The notes under the pieces: model-generated
What the model was told of the DNA's origin: nothing
Seen by the model: only the letters and a program-made list of their open reading frames with translations
The model's database searches: none
Shown: one piece after another, positions 7,343 to 15,816 of the stretch
How positions within the stretch are numbered: position 1 is the stretch's first letter
Layout of the letters: each line of letters begins with the position of its first letter
Made by a program: the position numbers and the translations under genes
Origin: Aquilonibacter sp963820185
GTDB taxonomy: Bacteria > Vulcanimicrobiota > Vulcanimicrobiia > Vulcanimicrobiales > Vulcanimicrobiaceae
Reading direction: 5' to 3'
DNA length: 64,000 nt
NCBI GenBank assembly: GCA_963820185.1
Contig: CAWFYV010000007.1
Location: 1 to 64,000 of the forward strand

Positions 7343-8890
7343 TTAGGCTGCACGGCCATCGAGCCGTTCCAGGCTGCGGTATTGAATCGCTTCGGCGATG
7401 TGTTCGGCGCGGATGTGCGGCGCGTCCGCGAGATCGGCGATCGTGCGCGCGACGCGCGCGATCCGGTCGAGGGCGCGCGCCGAGAACTGCCGCTTCGCGC
7501 TGGCATTTGCCAAGATGCGCATCGCGGCATCGTCGAGCGGGCAGTACGTACGCATCTGGCTTGGCGGAATATCGGCGTTTGCGCCGATCGCGGTGCCGGC
7601 GAAGCGCTCGCGCGCGATAGCGCGCGCAGCAACGACGCGCTCGCGAATCTCCGGAGACCGTTCCGCGCCGTCACGGCGCACCATGTCGTCGAACGGGACG
7701 CGCGCAATCTCGATTTGCAAGTCGATGCGATCGAGCAACGGGCCGGAAAGTTTCCCAATGTACTTTGCAACGGTTGCATCGTCGCAGCGGCATTCCGCAC
7801 CGCGCAGTCCGCGATACCCGCATGGGCACGGATTCATCGAGGCAACCAGTTGAAAGCGCGCGGGGTACGTAAACGTACCGGCGGCACGCGCGATCGTCAC
7901 CGTCCCCTCTTCGAGCGGCTGTCGCATCACTTCAATTGCGCCGCGGCCAAATTCGGGCAGCTCATCCAAAAAAAGCACGCCGTGATGGGCAAGACTGATC
8001 TCACCTGGTTTCGCCATCGGCCCACCGCCAACGAGCGCGGCTTGACTGATCGTGTGGTGCGGAAAACGAAACGGTCGTGCGCTCACCACGCCCGCACGGT
8101 TCGTCAGTAAACCGGCAACGCTGTAAATCTTCGTAACGTCGAGCGCTTCGCCCAGCGTCATCGGCGGAAGAATCGATGGCAAACGTCGCGCGAGCATCGT
8201 CTTGCCGCACCCGGGTGGTCCGACGAAGAGTAGATTGTGTCCGCCCGCTGCGGCGATCTCGAGTGCGCGTTTCGCCGCCAATTGACCGCGTACATCGGCT
8301 AAATCGCCATGTGTGAGCGCATCGGCGGGATCGAGTGCTGGCGCTTGCGTGCGCCGTCGCCACGGTCCGCCGTTGCCGAGAATCACGGCGACGGCGCTCT
8401 GCAACGAATCGACCGCATAGAGTTCGATGCCGTCGACGAGCGATGCTTCATCGGCGTTGCGTTGCGGCACGATCAGTTTGCGAAAACCGGCGTTGCGTGC
8501 TCCGAGGACCATCGGCAGAATCCCATGTACCGGCCGCAGCGTGCCGTCGAGTGCGAGTTCACCAAGCGTGATAAAGTTTTGGATCGCGAGGCGGTCGATC
8601 TGTTCGTCGATCGCGAGCAGCGCGAGCGCGATCGCAAGATCGAAGGCCGGGCCTTCTTTGCGTACGTCGGCGGGGGAGAGGTTGACGAGCAGCCGCCCAG
8701 CGGGGTAGGCAAAGCCGGAGTTGAAAATTGCTGCGCGTACGCGGTCGCGCGCTTCACCGAGCGCGCGGTCGGGCAGCCCGATGATCGTGAAGGCCGGCGT
8801 TCCGGCGGAACTGTCGGCTTCGACGCGAACGACGTACCCCTCGATACCGAGCATTCCGGCGCAGAATGATAGTGCGAGCATATCATGCAC
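7343..8890 (-). CDS. comM: ComM / YifB-type Mg-chelatase-like AAA+ ATPase
   Basis: Encodes 515 residues, normal for the family. It has an N-terminal ChlI-like domain (1-170), Walker A GPPGCGKT (224-231), Walker B LFLDELPEF (306-314), the NPCPCGYRG motif near 353 and a C-terminal lid domain. ComM is a hexameric helicase that helps branch migration during natural transformation. The frame opens at GTG 8890; ATG 8881 (MLALSF) fits family N-termini at least as well. Its 3' 685 bases are repeated at 1227-1908, on the far side of the island. comM is a known integration target in other bacteria (for example AbaR-type islands of Acinetobacter). Confidence 0.92.
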   Translation of the reverse strand: MHDMLALSFCAGMLGIEGYVVRVEADSSAGTPAFTIIGLPDRALGEARDRVRAAIFNSGFAYPAGRLLVNLSPADVRKEGPAFDLAIALALLAIDEQIDRLAIQNFITLGELALDGTLRPVHGILPMVLGARNAGFRKLIVPQRNADEASLVDGIELYAVDSLQSAVAVILGNGGPWRRRTQAPALDPADALTHGDLADVRGQLAAKRALEIAAAGGHNLLFVGPPGCGKTMLARRLPSILPPMTLGEALDVTKIYSVAGLLTNRAGVVSARPFRFPHHTISQAALVGGGPMAKPGEISLAHHGVLFLDELPEFGRGAIEVMRQPLEEGTVTIARAAGTFTYPARFQLVASMNPCPCGYRGLRGAECRCDDATVAKYIGKLSGPLLDRIDLQIEIARVPFDDMVRRDGAERSPEIRERVVAARAIARERFAGTAIGANADIPPSQMRTYCPLDDAAMRILANASAKRQFSARALDRIARVARTIADLADAPHIRAEHIAEAIQYRSLERLDGRAA

Positions 8891-8990
8891 ATACTGCGAC
8901 CGGATCGCCCAACGGCTAGAGCACGGGGATGCGCTTTTGGGTCAACGGCGGCAGCTCCACGGTGCCATACTTCGCAGAGGGAGAACACAC

Positions 8991-9554
8991 ATGCGCTATA
9001 TTGCTCTGGTCCTTGCCCTCGGTTTTCTGGCGTTGAGCGCGCCGGTCGCTGCGCAGCAGCGTCACCTCGTATTCACGCACAAGCTCTTCAAGGTGAGCCG
9101 CTGCGATGCGCAGCAAAACGTATCGACATCGTATCCCGCCTTCACTCCTGGCTTTTATCCGTATGGCGGACGCCCCTATTATTGGGGCGACCCGTACGGC
9201 TACGGCTTCTATCAACCGCCGATGACCTCGTCAAGTCCCACGATGTACGTCGATTTCACCAACGTCACGAACAAGGTCATGAAGGATGTGGTGTGGGGGT
9301 TGGTCGCGAACGGACGCCTCGTCGCCGAAGCCAAAGACGTCGGGACCTTCTCGCCTGGTGCCGAGATCAAGCACAAGTACGCGATTAGTGAAAACGTCTT
9401 CCCGTTGCAAACCGGATTGCCGCAATGCGTCGCTTTGGCAGTAACATTCGCGGACGGGACGCACCTGCGCAACCCGAACCTGCCGCAAGTGCGCCGCGAG
9501 CTGTTCATGTCGCCACCGCCCGGCGCCGGGCCGCCCGCATCCCCGCGACCCTAA
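8991..9554 (+). CDS. Secreted protein, unknown function
   Basis: Encodes 187 residues. ATG 8991 is chosen because GAGGGAG lies six bases upstream and a clean signal peptide follows (hydrophobic residues 4-20, cleavage after VAAQ). The frame remains open upstream only as the antisense of comM. The mature protein has a Tyr/Gly/Pro-rich stretch (about residues 48-80) and then a beta-rich domain of about 95 residues, ending in a Pro-rich tail. No domain was recognised. It ends just before a strong bidirectional terminator. Confidence 0.65.
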   Translation: MRYIALVLALGFLALSAPVAAQQRHLVFTHKLFKVSRCDAQQNVSTSYPAFTPGFYPYGGRPYYWGDPYGYGFYQPPMTSSSPTMYVDFTNVTNKVMKDVVWGLVANGRLVAEAKDVGTFSPGAEIKHKYAISENVFPLQTGLPQCVALAVTFADGTHLRNPNLPQVRRELFMSPPPGAGPPASPRP

Positions 9555-9561
9555 GTCCGTC

Positions 9562-9616
9562 GCGATTAGGGCTACGAAAAAGTAAGCGAAGCTTAGCTTT
9601 TTGTAGCCCTAATCGC
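9562..9616. terminator. Bidirectional intrinsic terminator
   Basis: A nearly perfect inverted repeat with 26-base arms lies at 9562-9587 and 9591-9616. Each arm contains GCGATTAGGGCTAC followed by a run of A (or T) toward the centre, and two arm positions are mismatched. It lies between two convergent genes and encodes the last residues of the AI-2E-family transporter, so it can serve both strands. Confidence 0.75.
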
Positions 9617-10624
9617 CGGTGCGACGATTCGCACCAGTAGCACTTGCAACACCGCCGCGGCCGGCACGGCCAGAAACGCGCCGGGTATGCCGAGCAGCGT
9701 GCCGCCGATAACCGTCGCGAGAATGATTAGCAAAAAGCTCAAGTTCACGCGCTGACCGAAGATGATCGGCGAGAGCACGTTTTGGTCGATGATTTGCACC
9801 ACGCTGAAAACCACCAGCGCGATCAACATCTTCGTCCAGCCGCTTGTCGCGAGCACGACAACGAGGATGATCGGTCCCGAGATAACCGCGCCGACCATCG
9901 GAATCGCCTGGAAGATTGCGGCGACAAATCCAAGCAGCAGCGCGTAAGGAATGCCAAGAATTCCGAGGGTCGCGCCCATCACCACGCCGACGACCGCACC
10001 ATTGAGCACAACGCCCTGCACGTATGCACTGAGCTTGGCCTCGATGTCGGCGAGAGCGCCACTCCAATCGTCGCGCGCGTGCGCAGGCATCAGACTCAGT
10101 ACAAAGCGCTCGAGTTCGCCGGCCGAGAGCATCCAGCCGACCGCGAGCAGCACGATCAACACCGCATCGCCGAGCATCACTGCAACGAGCTTGGGCCCGC
10201 TAATAATGAACGGCGCGAGGTAGTTCGCGGTGCTACTGGCGCTGTTGGCTAAGATCGTCGCGATTTGGCGCGCGGTCTGATCGCTTTGGATGAAACGCTG
10301 TGCGGCCGTGAGTTGATCCTGCAGGGCGCTCGTATAGCCGGGTAGTGCGCTAACCAACTTCGCGAGTTCGGCGCCGATCGGTTGGAGCAAGACGAATCCA
10401 AGGGCGACGATGACGATGAACGTGACGCCAAACACCGAGCCGACCGCAATGCCAAACGGCATGCGTTTGCTCGCCGCCGTTACCGCGGGTTGCAGTCCCG
10501 CCGCGAGCAAGATCGCCGTAAAAAGCAACAGCAACGCCGAGAGCGCCGCCGAAAGCACATTCCACAGCAAGAACGCACCGGCAAAGACCGTCGCCGCGAT
10601 CACCCACCCGCGAACGCTCGTCAC
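9593..10624 (-). CDS. AI-2E family (PerM/UPF0118) transporter
   Basis: Encodes about 343 residues, the usual size for the family, with roughly eight membrane segments: a pair at the N-terminus, a soluble helical region around 90-140, then a membrane core. The C-terminal half carries the family signature around QIIDQNVLSPIIFGQRVNL. Members export autoinducer-like or other small molecules; the substrate is unknown. GTG 10624 is preferred because it overlaps the TGA of the patatin gene (GTGA); a TTG six codons earlier (10642) is also possible. The 3' end lies inside the shared terminator. Confidence 0.85.
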   Translation of the reverse strand: MTSVRGWVIAATVFAGAFLLWNVLSAALSALLLLFTAILLAAGLQPAVTAASKRMPFGIAVGSVFGVTFIVIVALGFVLLQPIGAELAKLVSALPGYTSALQDQLTAAQRFIQSDQTARQIATILANSASSTANYLAPFIISGPKLVAVMLGDAVLIVLLAVGWMLSAGELERFVLSLMPAHARDDWSGALADIEAKLSAYVQGVVLNGAVVGVVMGATLGILGIPYALLLGFVAAIFQAIPMVGAVISGPIILVVVLATSGWTKMLIALVVFSVVQIIDQNVLSPIIFGQRVNLSFLLIILATVIGGTLLGIPGAFLAVPAAAVLQVLLVRIVAPAIRATKS

Positions 10625-11823
10625 GCTTCGAACGTCTTCCAATCGTACGGCGTGAAACCCGCAATCGCGTCGTTCCAGCCGATCCGGTAGGCCGCGCCGA
10701 TACCTTGTTCGTCATCGAAAGCCGCTCCGCCGACCGGCAGTGTTTTCTGCGGACGAATGTACGTAAGGTCGGTTGAGGGCAGCGATGCAACAAATGTCGC
10801 GAGCTGCGGCGCGCCTTCGCTTGCGATCGCGATGTCGGCGTTTGAAAGACGGGCAAACGCGCGCTTGGCAACCGACTGAAAGTACACGCTACGCATATCG
10901 CTCGAGAGAATCTTCTGCTGCATCGTGTTGAACGTGCCGGCGGAGACTTCGATTGCATTCTCGTAGTTCGGACTCGCTTCGCTCTTTGGATTCAACAACA
11001 CGACGTCGGCTCCGGCTGCTACGGCGTGTGCGACCGAGACCGGCGAGTTCGCCGCAACGCCGCCGTCGCAATACTGATTGAGGGTTCCATCCGGGCCGGG
11101 CAATTGCACCGGATCCCATAACAGTGGAACACAGAACGACGCAAAGATTTGCTTATGGAACAAGTCGATACTCGCTTCGCGCACGACAGTGTGCGGGCCG
11201 AGCGCGATCTGCAGGTTACGGACGATGACATCCCTCATTCCAGCCGGAGCGTTCGGAGGCCGCATGTAGAAGTATTCAGCGCGCTGCATCGTGAGGTTTG
11301 TCGTCGCCCAGACAAGTGGCATCACCAGCGGTCGCTCGGGGTCGAGGTTACCCCTTAACCAATCGAGAGGGGGCTTCGAATCGAACAACGCGGTCTGATC
11401 CTTCGTCAACGACGCAATGTTAACTGTAGCGATAGCCCGATTGCCGGCGCCCGCTGTCGGGTCGCGCAGCGCCGCGAACTGCGGCTTGAGCTGGAGCACG
11501 TGCGCGGCGCTGACACCGTACCAAAGGTCGTGCAGCTTGGTGTACTGCCCGGTTGCGACGAACCACCCGTTGAGTGCCCCGATCGACGTACCGCACACGA
11601 GCCCATACGGCTTAAGCGGCGTTCCGTCTTTGACGCCGGCGGCTGTCGCGAGGCAGCCGATGATGCCCGCAGCGTAGGCGCCGAGCGCCCCGCCCCCGCT
11701 GAGCACTAGCGCGCGATCGACCTGGGTGCGTTCCGGCTCGGTCGCCGTTGCGCCGATCAATGCCGGCATCGCTCCGGCCATACCGAGCTTTATCAAGAAA
11801 TCGCGGCGATCAGGCATCATCAC
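10621..11823 (-). CDS. Patatin-like phospholipase, probable Tat substrate
   Basis: Encodes 400 residues. A twin-arginine-like signal (DRRDFLIKLG near the N-terminus, then a hydrophobic stretch to about 25) suggests export. The patatin domain has the oxyanion glycine loop GGGALGAY (43-50), nucleophile elbow GTSIG (Ser 80) and catalytic Asp in the DGG motif (near 254), so the Ser-Asp dyad is intact. It should hydrolyse acyl esters of phospholipids or related lipids. Three ATG codons open the frame. It is translationally coupled to the AI-2E-family gene and divergent from the small membrane gene at 11917. Confidence 0.85.
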   Translation of the reverse strand: MMMPDRRDFLIKLGMAGAMPALIGATATEPERTQVDRALVLSGGGALGAYAAGIIGCLATAAGVKDGTPLKPYGLVCGTSIGALNGWFVATGQYTKLHDLWYGVSAAHVLQLKPQFAALRDPTAGAGNRAIATVNIASLTKDQTALFDSKPPLDWLRGNLDPERPLVMPLVWATTNLTMQRAEYFYMRPPNAPAGMRDVIVRNLQIALGPHTVVREASIDLFHKQIFASFCVPLLWDPVQLPGPDGTLNQYCDGGVAANSPVSVAHAVAAGADVVLLNPKSEASPNYENAIEVSAGTFNTMQQKILSSDMRSVYFQSVAKRAFARLSNADIAIASEGAPQLATFVASLPSTDLTYIRPQKTLPVGGAAFDDEQGIGAAYRIGWNDAIAGFTPYDWKTFEA

Positions 11824-11916
11824 ATCTTATCGTGAATTGGGCGCTTTTACTTATCCTATTCGCGCAGCCTTGTAGTGTGCAGGATTCGCCCCGCGCATCT
11901 GCAGACATTGCGGGTC

Positions 11917-12375
11917 ATGACGCAGACGTGGGCAGTCTGGGGCCCGAGCTGGTTTTGGAGCCTGCTCCTGTTCGCGGTGACCATTGCCATCCACGCATTC
12001 GGCATCGTGCTCATCGTTCGAATTTTCGAACGCATACGAATAATGAGCGCACAACATGCGTTTCTCGACACGACCATGGGCGCCGTCGCGGTCATCGTCG
12101 CGGTTACGCTGGCGCTTGCAACGCTGCACGCAATCGAAGCACTCATCTGGGGTTGGGTCTACCTGCTGCTCGGCGCGATTCCGACGCTCGCCGATGCCGA
12201 GCTCTACTCGGTCGATTCGATGACGACGCGCGGTGCGTCGGGGTTACAACTTGCGCGTGAGTGGCGGATGATGGGTGCGACCGAAGCCGGCGACGGGATG
12301 CTGCTCTTTGGGATCAGCACGGCCTTCATTTTCTATACGATGGTGCACGTTCTAAAAAGCCGTCTCCTTGATTGA
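11917..12375 (+). CDS. Ion-channel-like membrane protein with degenerate selectivity filter
   Basis: Encodes 152 residues from ATG 11917. It has three or four hydrophobic segments (about 13-37, 52-90 with a pore-like region, and 128-150). The pattern near residues 105-140 (LYSVDSMTTRGASG, then EWRMMGATEAGDGMLLFGIS) follows the layout of two-TM potassium-channel-like proteins, where TTLGYGD is followed by WR and a GLLLFGWS-type helix. Here the filter is replaced by TTRGASG, so potassium selectivity is not expected. The assignment rests on pattern similarity. An upstream in-frame ATG at 11875 is less likely. Confidence 0.55.
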   Translation: MTQTWAVWGPSWFWSLLLFAVTIAIHAFGIVLIVRIFERIRIMSAQHAFLDTTMGAVAVIVAVTLALATLHAIEALIWGWVYLLLGAIPTLADAELYSVDSMTTRGASGLQLAREWRMMGATEAGDGMLLFGISTAFIFYTMVHVLKSRLLD

Positions 12376-12378
12376 AGA

Positions 12379-12693
12379 CTACGGTGTCACTTCCTCGCGC
12401 GTGCTGCTTCGCTCGCCCGCGTAGAATCCGTACTTGCCCTTGATGTGCTCCCAGCCCGGTTTGGGATCGCCGTACACCCACGCAACGTCGATTGCGCGCG
12501 TCGGATCGTCGACGTAGTCGGCGTAGTAACACTTGCCTTTGTATGGGCAGGTGTAGTCGTGCGATGAGAGTTGCAATTTCTTGCTAACCGTCGAAGCATC
12601 GAAGTACCAGTTGCCCTCGACCTTAGCGACTTTGTCGCCGGTCGCATCGGCCAGCACCGCTCCGGTGCGTTTCTCTATGATCCGTACGCGCAT
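12379..12693 (-). CDS. DUF427 domain protein
   Basis: Encodes 104 residues from ATG 12693; another ATG at 12732 would add 13 residues. The sequence covers the compact DUF427 fold, with the characteristic run TCPYKGKCYYADY, then VAWVYGDPKPGWEHIKGKYGFY at the C-terminus (split here by the family's conserved aromatics). The function of the family is unknown; members are small cytoplasmic beta-rich proteins. It is convergent with the channel-like gene (three bases apart) and divergent from the gene at 12731 with almost no room for separate promoters. Confidence 0.75.
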   Translation of the reverse strand: MRVRIIEKRTGAVLADATGDKVAKVEGNWYFDASTVSKKLQLSSHDYTCPYKGKCYYADYVDDPTRAIDVAWVYGDPKPGWEHIKGKYGFYAGERSSTREEVTP

Positions 12694-12730
12694 GGCGGAG
12701 CTTTTTGGCGGGCCGAGAACTTCCGCCTTC

Positions 12731-13378
12731 ATGCTCAAACCGATCCTCGAGCTCGACCGTCTCGTCTCTGCGTCGCCCGAACCGCACTCCATCGCCGTGC
12801 GCGGCAAGGACGTCTGGGTCGCTTCTCGCGCCACGCGGCGGATCGACGTGATGGAGCGCGAGGGCTGGCGCAAGACCGCTGAGATCGATCCGCCGGGGAT
12901 GCCGTGGGGGATGAACTTCGGCGGTGGTGCGATCGTGATGACGTGTGGTGAGGGCGACGACGACAACCGCCGTGTGCACCGCTATATTCCCGGTGAAGGC
13001 TTCGACGAATTCATGCTGGACTGTCCTGACGATACGGGCTCGCATCTTGCACTCTACGGCGGTCGTGTGCTCCTTGGTCAGTGGTACAACAAGCACTTGT
13101 TGCTGTTGAACGACGACGGGAGCGTCGCGCACACGTGGAACGCGCCGCATGAGATTTGCGGCGTCGCCGTGATCGACGACATGGCGATGCTGCTCGGCAC
13201 CGATGACGAGGATACCGAAGACTACTATATCTCGCGCATCGACTTGCGCAACGGCGTTGCAACCGATTTGGCGAGCGTGCCTTTCCGTGCGCGCGGTCTC
13301 GCGTGGGACGGCAGTCGCTTCTGGACCAATCACCGCGAGGCGAACCGCACGGTCACGTTCACTCTGCTGCCTGATTAG
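12731..13378 (+). CDS. Predicted beta-propeller protein, unknown function
   Basis: Encodes 215 residues. Repeated beta blades can be seen (HSIAVRGKDVWVAS, WGMNFGGGAIVMT, SHLALYGGRVLLGQ, CGVAVIDDMAMLLG, RGLAWDGSRFWTN), roughly five repeats of 40 residues, consistent with an SMP-30/NHL-like propeller. No catalytic set was recognised. No signal peptide is present, so it should be cytoplasmic. ATG 12731 is used; an in-frame ATG at 12692 is possible. It ends three bases before the GTG of the symporter gene, which suggests co-transcription. Confidence 0.6.
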   Translation: MLKPILELDRLVSASPEPHSIAVRGKDVWVASRATRRIDVMEREGWRKTAEIDPPGMPWGMNFGGGAIVMTCGEGDDDNRRVHRYIPGEGFDEFMLDCPDDTGSHLALYGGRVLLGQWYNKHLLLLNDDGSVAHTWNAPHEICGVAVIDDMAMLLGTDDEDTEDYYISRIDLRNGVATDLASVPFRARGLAWDGSRFWTNHREANRTVTFTLLPD

Positions 13379-13381
13379 CGC

Positions 13382-15160
13382 GTGCATCTTACCGCGCTCG
13401 ACTGGTGGATCGTCGTCGTCTCGCTTGGGATCACGTTTATTCCGGCGCTTGTCCTCGCGCGGCGTGCCGGCAAGAACACGACTGAATTTTTCGCGGCCGG
13501 CCGAAAGGCGCCATGGTGGCTGATCGGCATCTCGCTCGTTGCCACAACATTTTCGACCGACACACCGAATCTCGTAACCAATCTCGTGCGCGACGGCGGC
13601 GTTGCGGAGAATTGGGTTTGGTGGTCGTTTCTGCTCACCGGCATGGCGACGGTATTTTTCTACGCGCGACTCTGGCGGCGCAGCGGTGTCCTGACGGATT
13701 TGGAATTCTACGAACTGCGCTACTCGGGCAAGGCGGCCTCCGTAGTGCGCTCGGTTCGTGCAATCTATCTTGGACTATTTTTCAACTGCTTCATCATCGC
13801 GAGCGTCAACCTGGCTGCGGTCAAGATCGCAAACGTGTTTTTCGGCTGGCCGCGGTGGGAAACGCTGCTGTTTTGCGCGATTGTACCGATCGTCTTTGCT
13901 GCCACAGCGGGGCTATGGGGCGTGATGGTCACCGACACGATTCAATTCTGCATTACGATCACGGCGGCTTTTGCTGCCGCGTACTTTGCGATTCATGCGC
14001 CGGGCGTTGGCGGATTGCCCGCGATGGTCGCGCACGTTGCCGCCGCGCACCCACACCTGCTTTCAATTGTGCCGGATTTCGGCGATTGGCCGACCGCGCT
14101 CGGCATCTTTGTGATCCCGCTTACGGTGCAGTGGTGGTCGGCGTGGTATCCGGGATCAGAGCCGGGCGGGGGCAGTTACGTCGCGCAGCGCATGCTGGCC
14201 GCGCGCACCGAGAACGATGCGCTTTTTGGCACATTTATGTTTCAAGCGATGCACTATGCGCTGCGGCCGTGGCCGTGGATCGTCGTCGCGCTTGCGTCGA
14301 CGATCGTCTATCCGACGCTCGCCGACATCCACGCGCGCTTTCCTTATGTCTCGCCGGCACTGCTCGGCAACGACATCGCGTATCCGGCGATGCTGGTCTT
14401 TCTGCCCGCTGGTTTCGCCGGCTTGATGGTGGCGGGCATCTTCGCGGCGTATCGCTCGACGATCGAAACGCATCTCAACTGGGGCACGTCGTATCTCGTG
14501 CATGACTTCTACCGCCGGCTCATTCGCCGTGACGCCGACGAGCATCACTATGTCTTTGTGGGCCGCGTCGTTACGGTGCTGCTGATGGTCGTCGGAATCG
14601 GCGTCACCTTTTTGCTCGACACAGCGAAAGACGCGTTCAACCTTTTGATCTCGATTGGCGCGGGAACCGGCTTGATTTATCTGCTGCGCTGGTATTGGTC
14701 GCGCATCAACGCATGGAGCGAGATCAGCGCGATGTGCGCCTCCTTTGCCGTTGCGCTTGGGTTCTTTACCGCCGGCAAGCTCGGGCATGCGGCGAGCAGT
14801 ACGACGATATTGCTCGTGACCGTCAGCGTTACGACCGTGGTGTGGCTCGCGGTCACTTTCCTTACACCCGCCGACGATGCGCAGACGCTCGCGCGCTTCT
14901 ACGAGAAGGTGCGCCCGGCCGGACCGGGCTGGCGCCGGGTCCGCGCCGCGGGTGGACTTCCCCCGTCGCCTGACTCACCAGCGCAAGCGCTCGGATCGTG
15001 GGTACTAGGGCTGGCGGCGATCTACGGCGTGCTCTTTGCGACCGGTGCGTTTATCTACGGACGGATGGTGCCGGGGACCATATGGCTTCTCGTCGCGCTT
15101 GCTGCGACGCTTGGTTTGGTCCGCCTCGTGCGTGGTTCTCCACAGATTGCACAAGGCTAA
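13382..15160 (+). CDS. Sodium:solute symporter (SSS) family transporter
   Basis: Encodes 592 residues starting at GTG. About 13-15 membrane helices are visible. Family features include the N-terminal TTEFFAAGRKAPWW region, a helix with FSTDTPNLV (where SSS proteins carry sodium-site residues) and the central RSTIETHLNWGTSYLVHDFYR motif. Proteins of this type import solutes such as sugars, carboxylates or amino acids with sodium; the substrate cannot be inferred. It follows the propeller gene closely. Confidence 0.85.
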   Translation: MHLTALDWWIVVVSLGITFIPALVLARRAGKNTTEFFAAGRKAPWWLIGISLVATTFSTDTPNLVTNLVRDGGVAENWVWWSFLLTGMATVFFYARLWRRSGVLTDLEFYELRYSGKAASVVRSVRAIYLGLFFNCFIIASVNLAAVKIANVFFGWPRWETLLFCAIVPIVFAATAGLWGVMVTDTIQFCITITAAFAAAYFAIHAPGVGGLPAMVAHVAAAHPHLLSIVPDFGDWPTALGIFVIPLTVQWWSAWYPGSEPGGGSYVAQRMLAARTENDALFGTFMFQAMHYALRPWPWIVVALASTIVYPTLADIHARFPYVSPALLGNDIAYPAMLVFLPAGFAGLMVAGIFAAYRSTIETHLNWGTSYLVHDFYRRLIRRDADEHHYVFVGRVVTVLLMVVGIGVTFLLDTAKDAFNLLISIGAGTGLIYLLRWYWSRINAWSEISAMCASFAVALGFFTAGKLGHAASSTTILLVTVSVTTVVWLAVTFLTPADDAQTLARFYEKVRPAGPGWRRVRAAGGLPPSPDSPAQALGSWVLGLAAIYGVLFATGAFIYGRMVPGTIWLLVALAATLGLVRLVRGSPQIAQG

Positions 15161-15217
15161 GGTCGCTGATTGTGGACAACGAGGGGCGTTCTTTCGCCGC
15201 GGGAAAACGGGCTGCTC

Positions 15218-15805
15218 ATGGCTGAGACCCCGGATCGCCCACACCGAACCGGACAATTCGCGCTCGACCTGATCATCGCGCTCGCCGCGATTATCGTTTC
15301 GGGTGCCTCGCTTTGGGTCGCGCTGCGGGCGGACCAAACGCAGGAACAACTCCTCAAGGCAAGCGTTTGGCCCTACGTTCAATATGATACGAGCGACGCG
15401 GACGCTGCGGGTGGCAAACGCATTACATTCGAGGTGCGCAACGCCGGCGTCGGTCCGGCGCTCGTGCGCAACGTTGCCGTTTCGTACAATGGGCACTACT
15501 ATGCGACCGTGCGCGAACTCATGATGGCGTGCTGCAAGGTCGTCGCACACCGCCACATGTTCACCTCGACTCTGCACGATACGGTAATCATGGCGCACGA
15601 TACGGTCCCGTTCATCACCGTGCTCCCGGACAAGATCGATGCGGCTTCGTATAGCCGGATCGTCGCCGGACGCTTTCAGATAAAAATGCAGATGTGCTAC
15701 TGCTCGGTGTTGGGCGACTGCTGGTTCTTTGACACGCTGGCGGGGAATCTACCAACCGAGGTGCGCAAGTGTCCGCCGGCGCAACAACCGCAATACGAAA
15801 CCTAA
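15218..15805 (+). CDS. Membrane-anchored hypothetical protein
   Basis: Encodes 195 residues from ATG 15218. A single membrane helix (about residues 17-37, LIIALAAIIVSGASLWVAL) precedes a predicted extracytoplasmic beta-sandwich-like domain that includes FEVRNAGVGPALVRNVAV, a pattern seen in many membrane-tethered hypothetical proteins. Six Cys lie in the C-terminal half. No function is known. Translation of the sugar-binding lipoprotein begins 11 bases after its stop. Confidence 0.55.
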   Translation: MAETPDRPHRTGQFALDLIIALAAIIVSGASLWVALRADQTQEQLLKASVWPYVQYDTSDADAAGGKRITFEVRNAGVGPALVRNVAVSYNGHYYATVRELMMACCKVVAHRHMFTSTLHDTVIMAHDTVPFITVLPDKIDAASYSRIVAGRFQIKMQMCYCSVLGDCWFFDTLAGNLPTEVRKCPPAQQPQYET

Positions 15806-15816
15806 AGGAGACCACG

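Noticed and set aside
8900..8975. Apparent tRNA-like sequence (CCCAACGGCTAGAGCA) between comM and the secreted protein
   Set aside because: No acceptor stem, no paired D-arm and no TpsiC motif of the GTTCRA type could be built on either strand.
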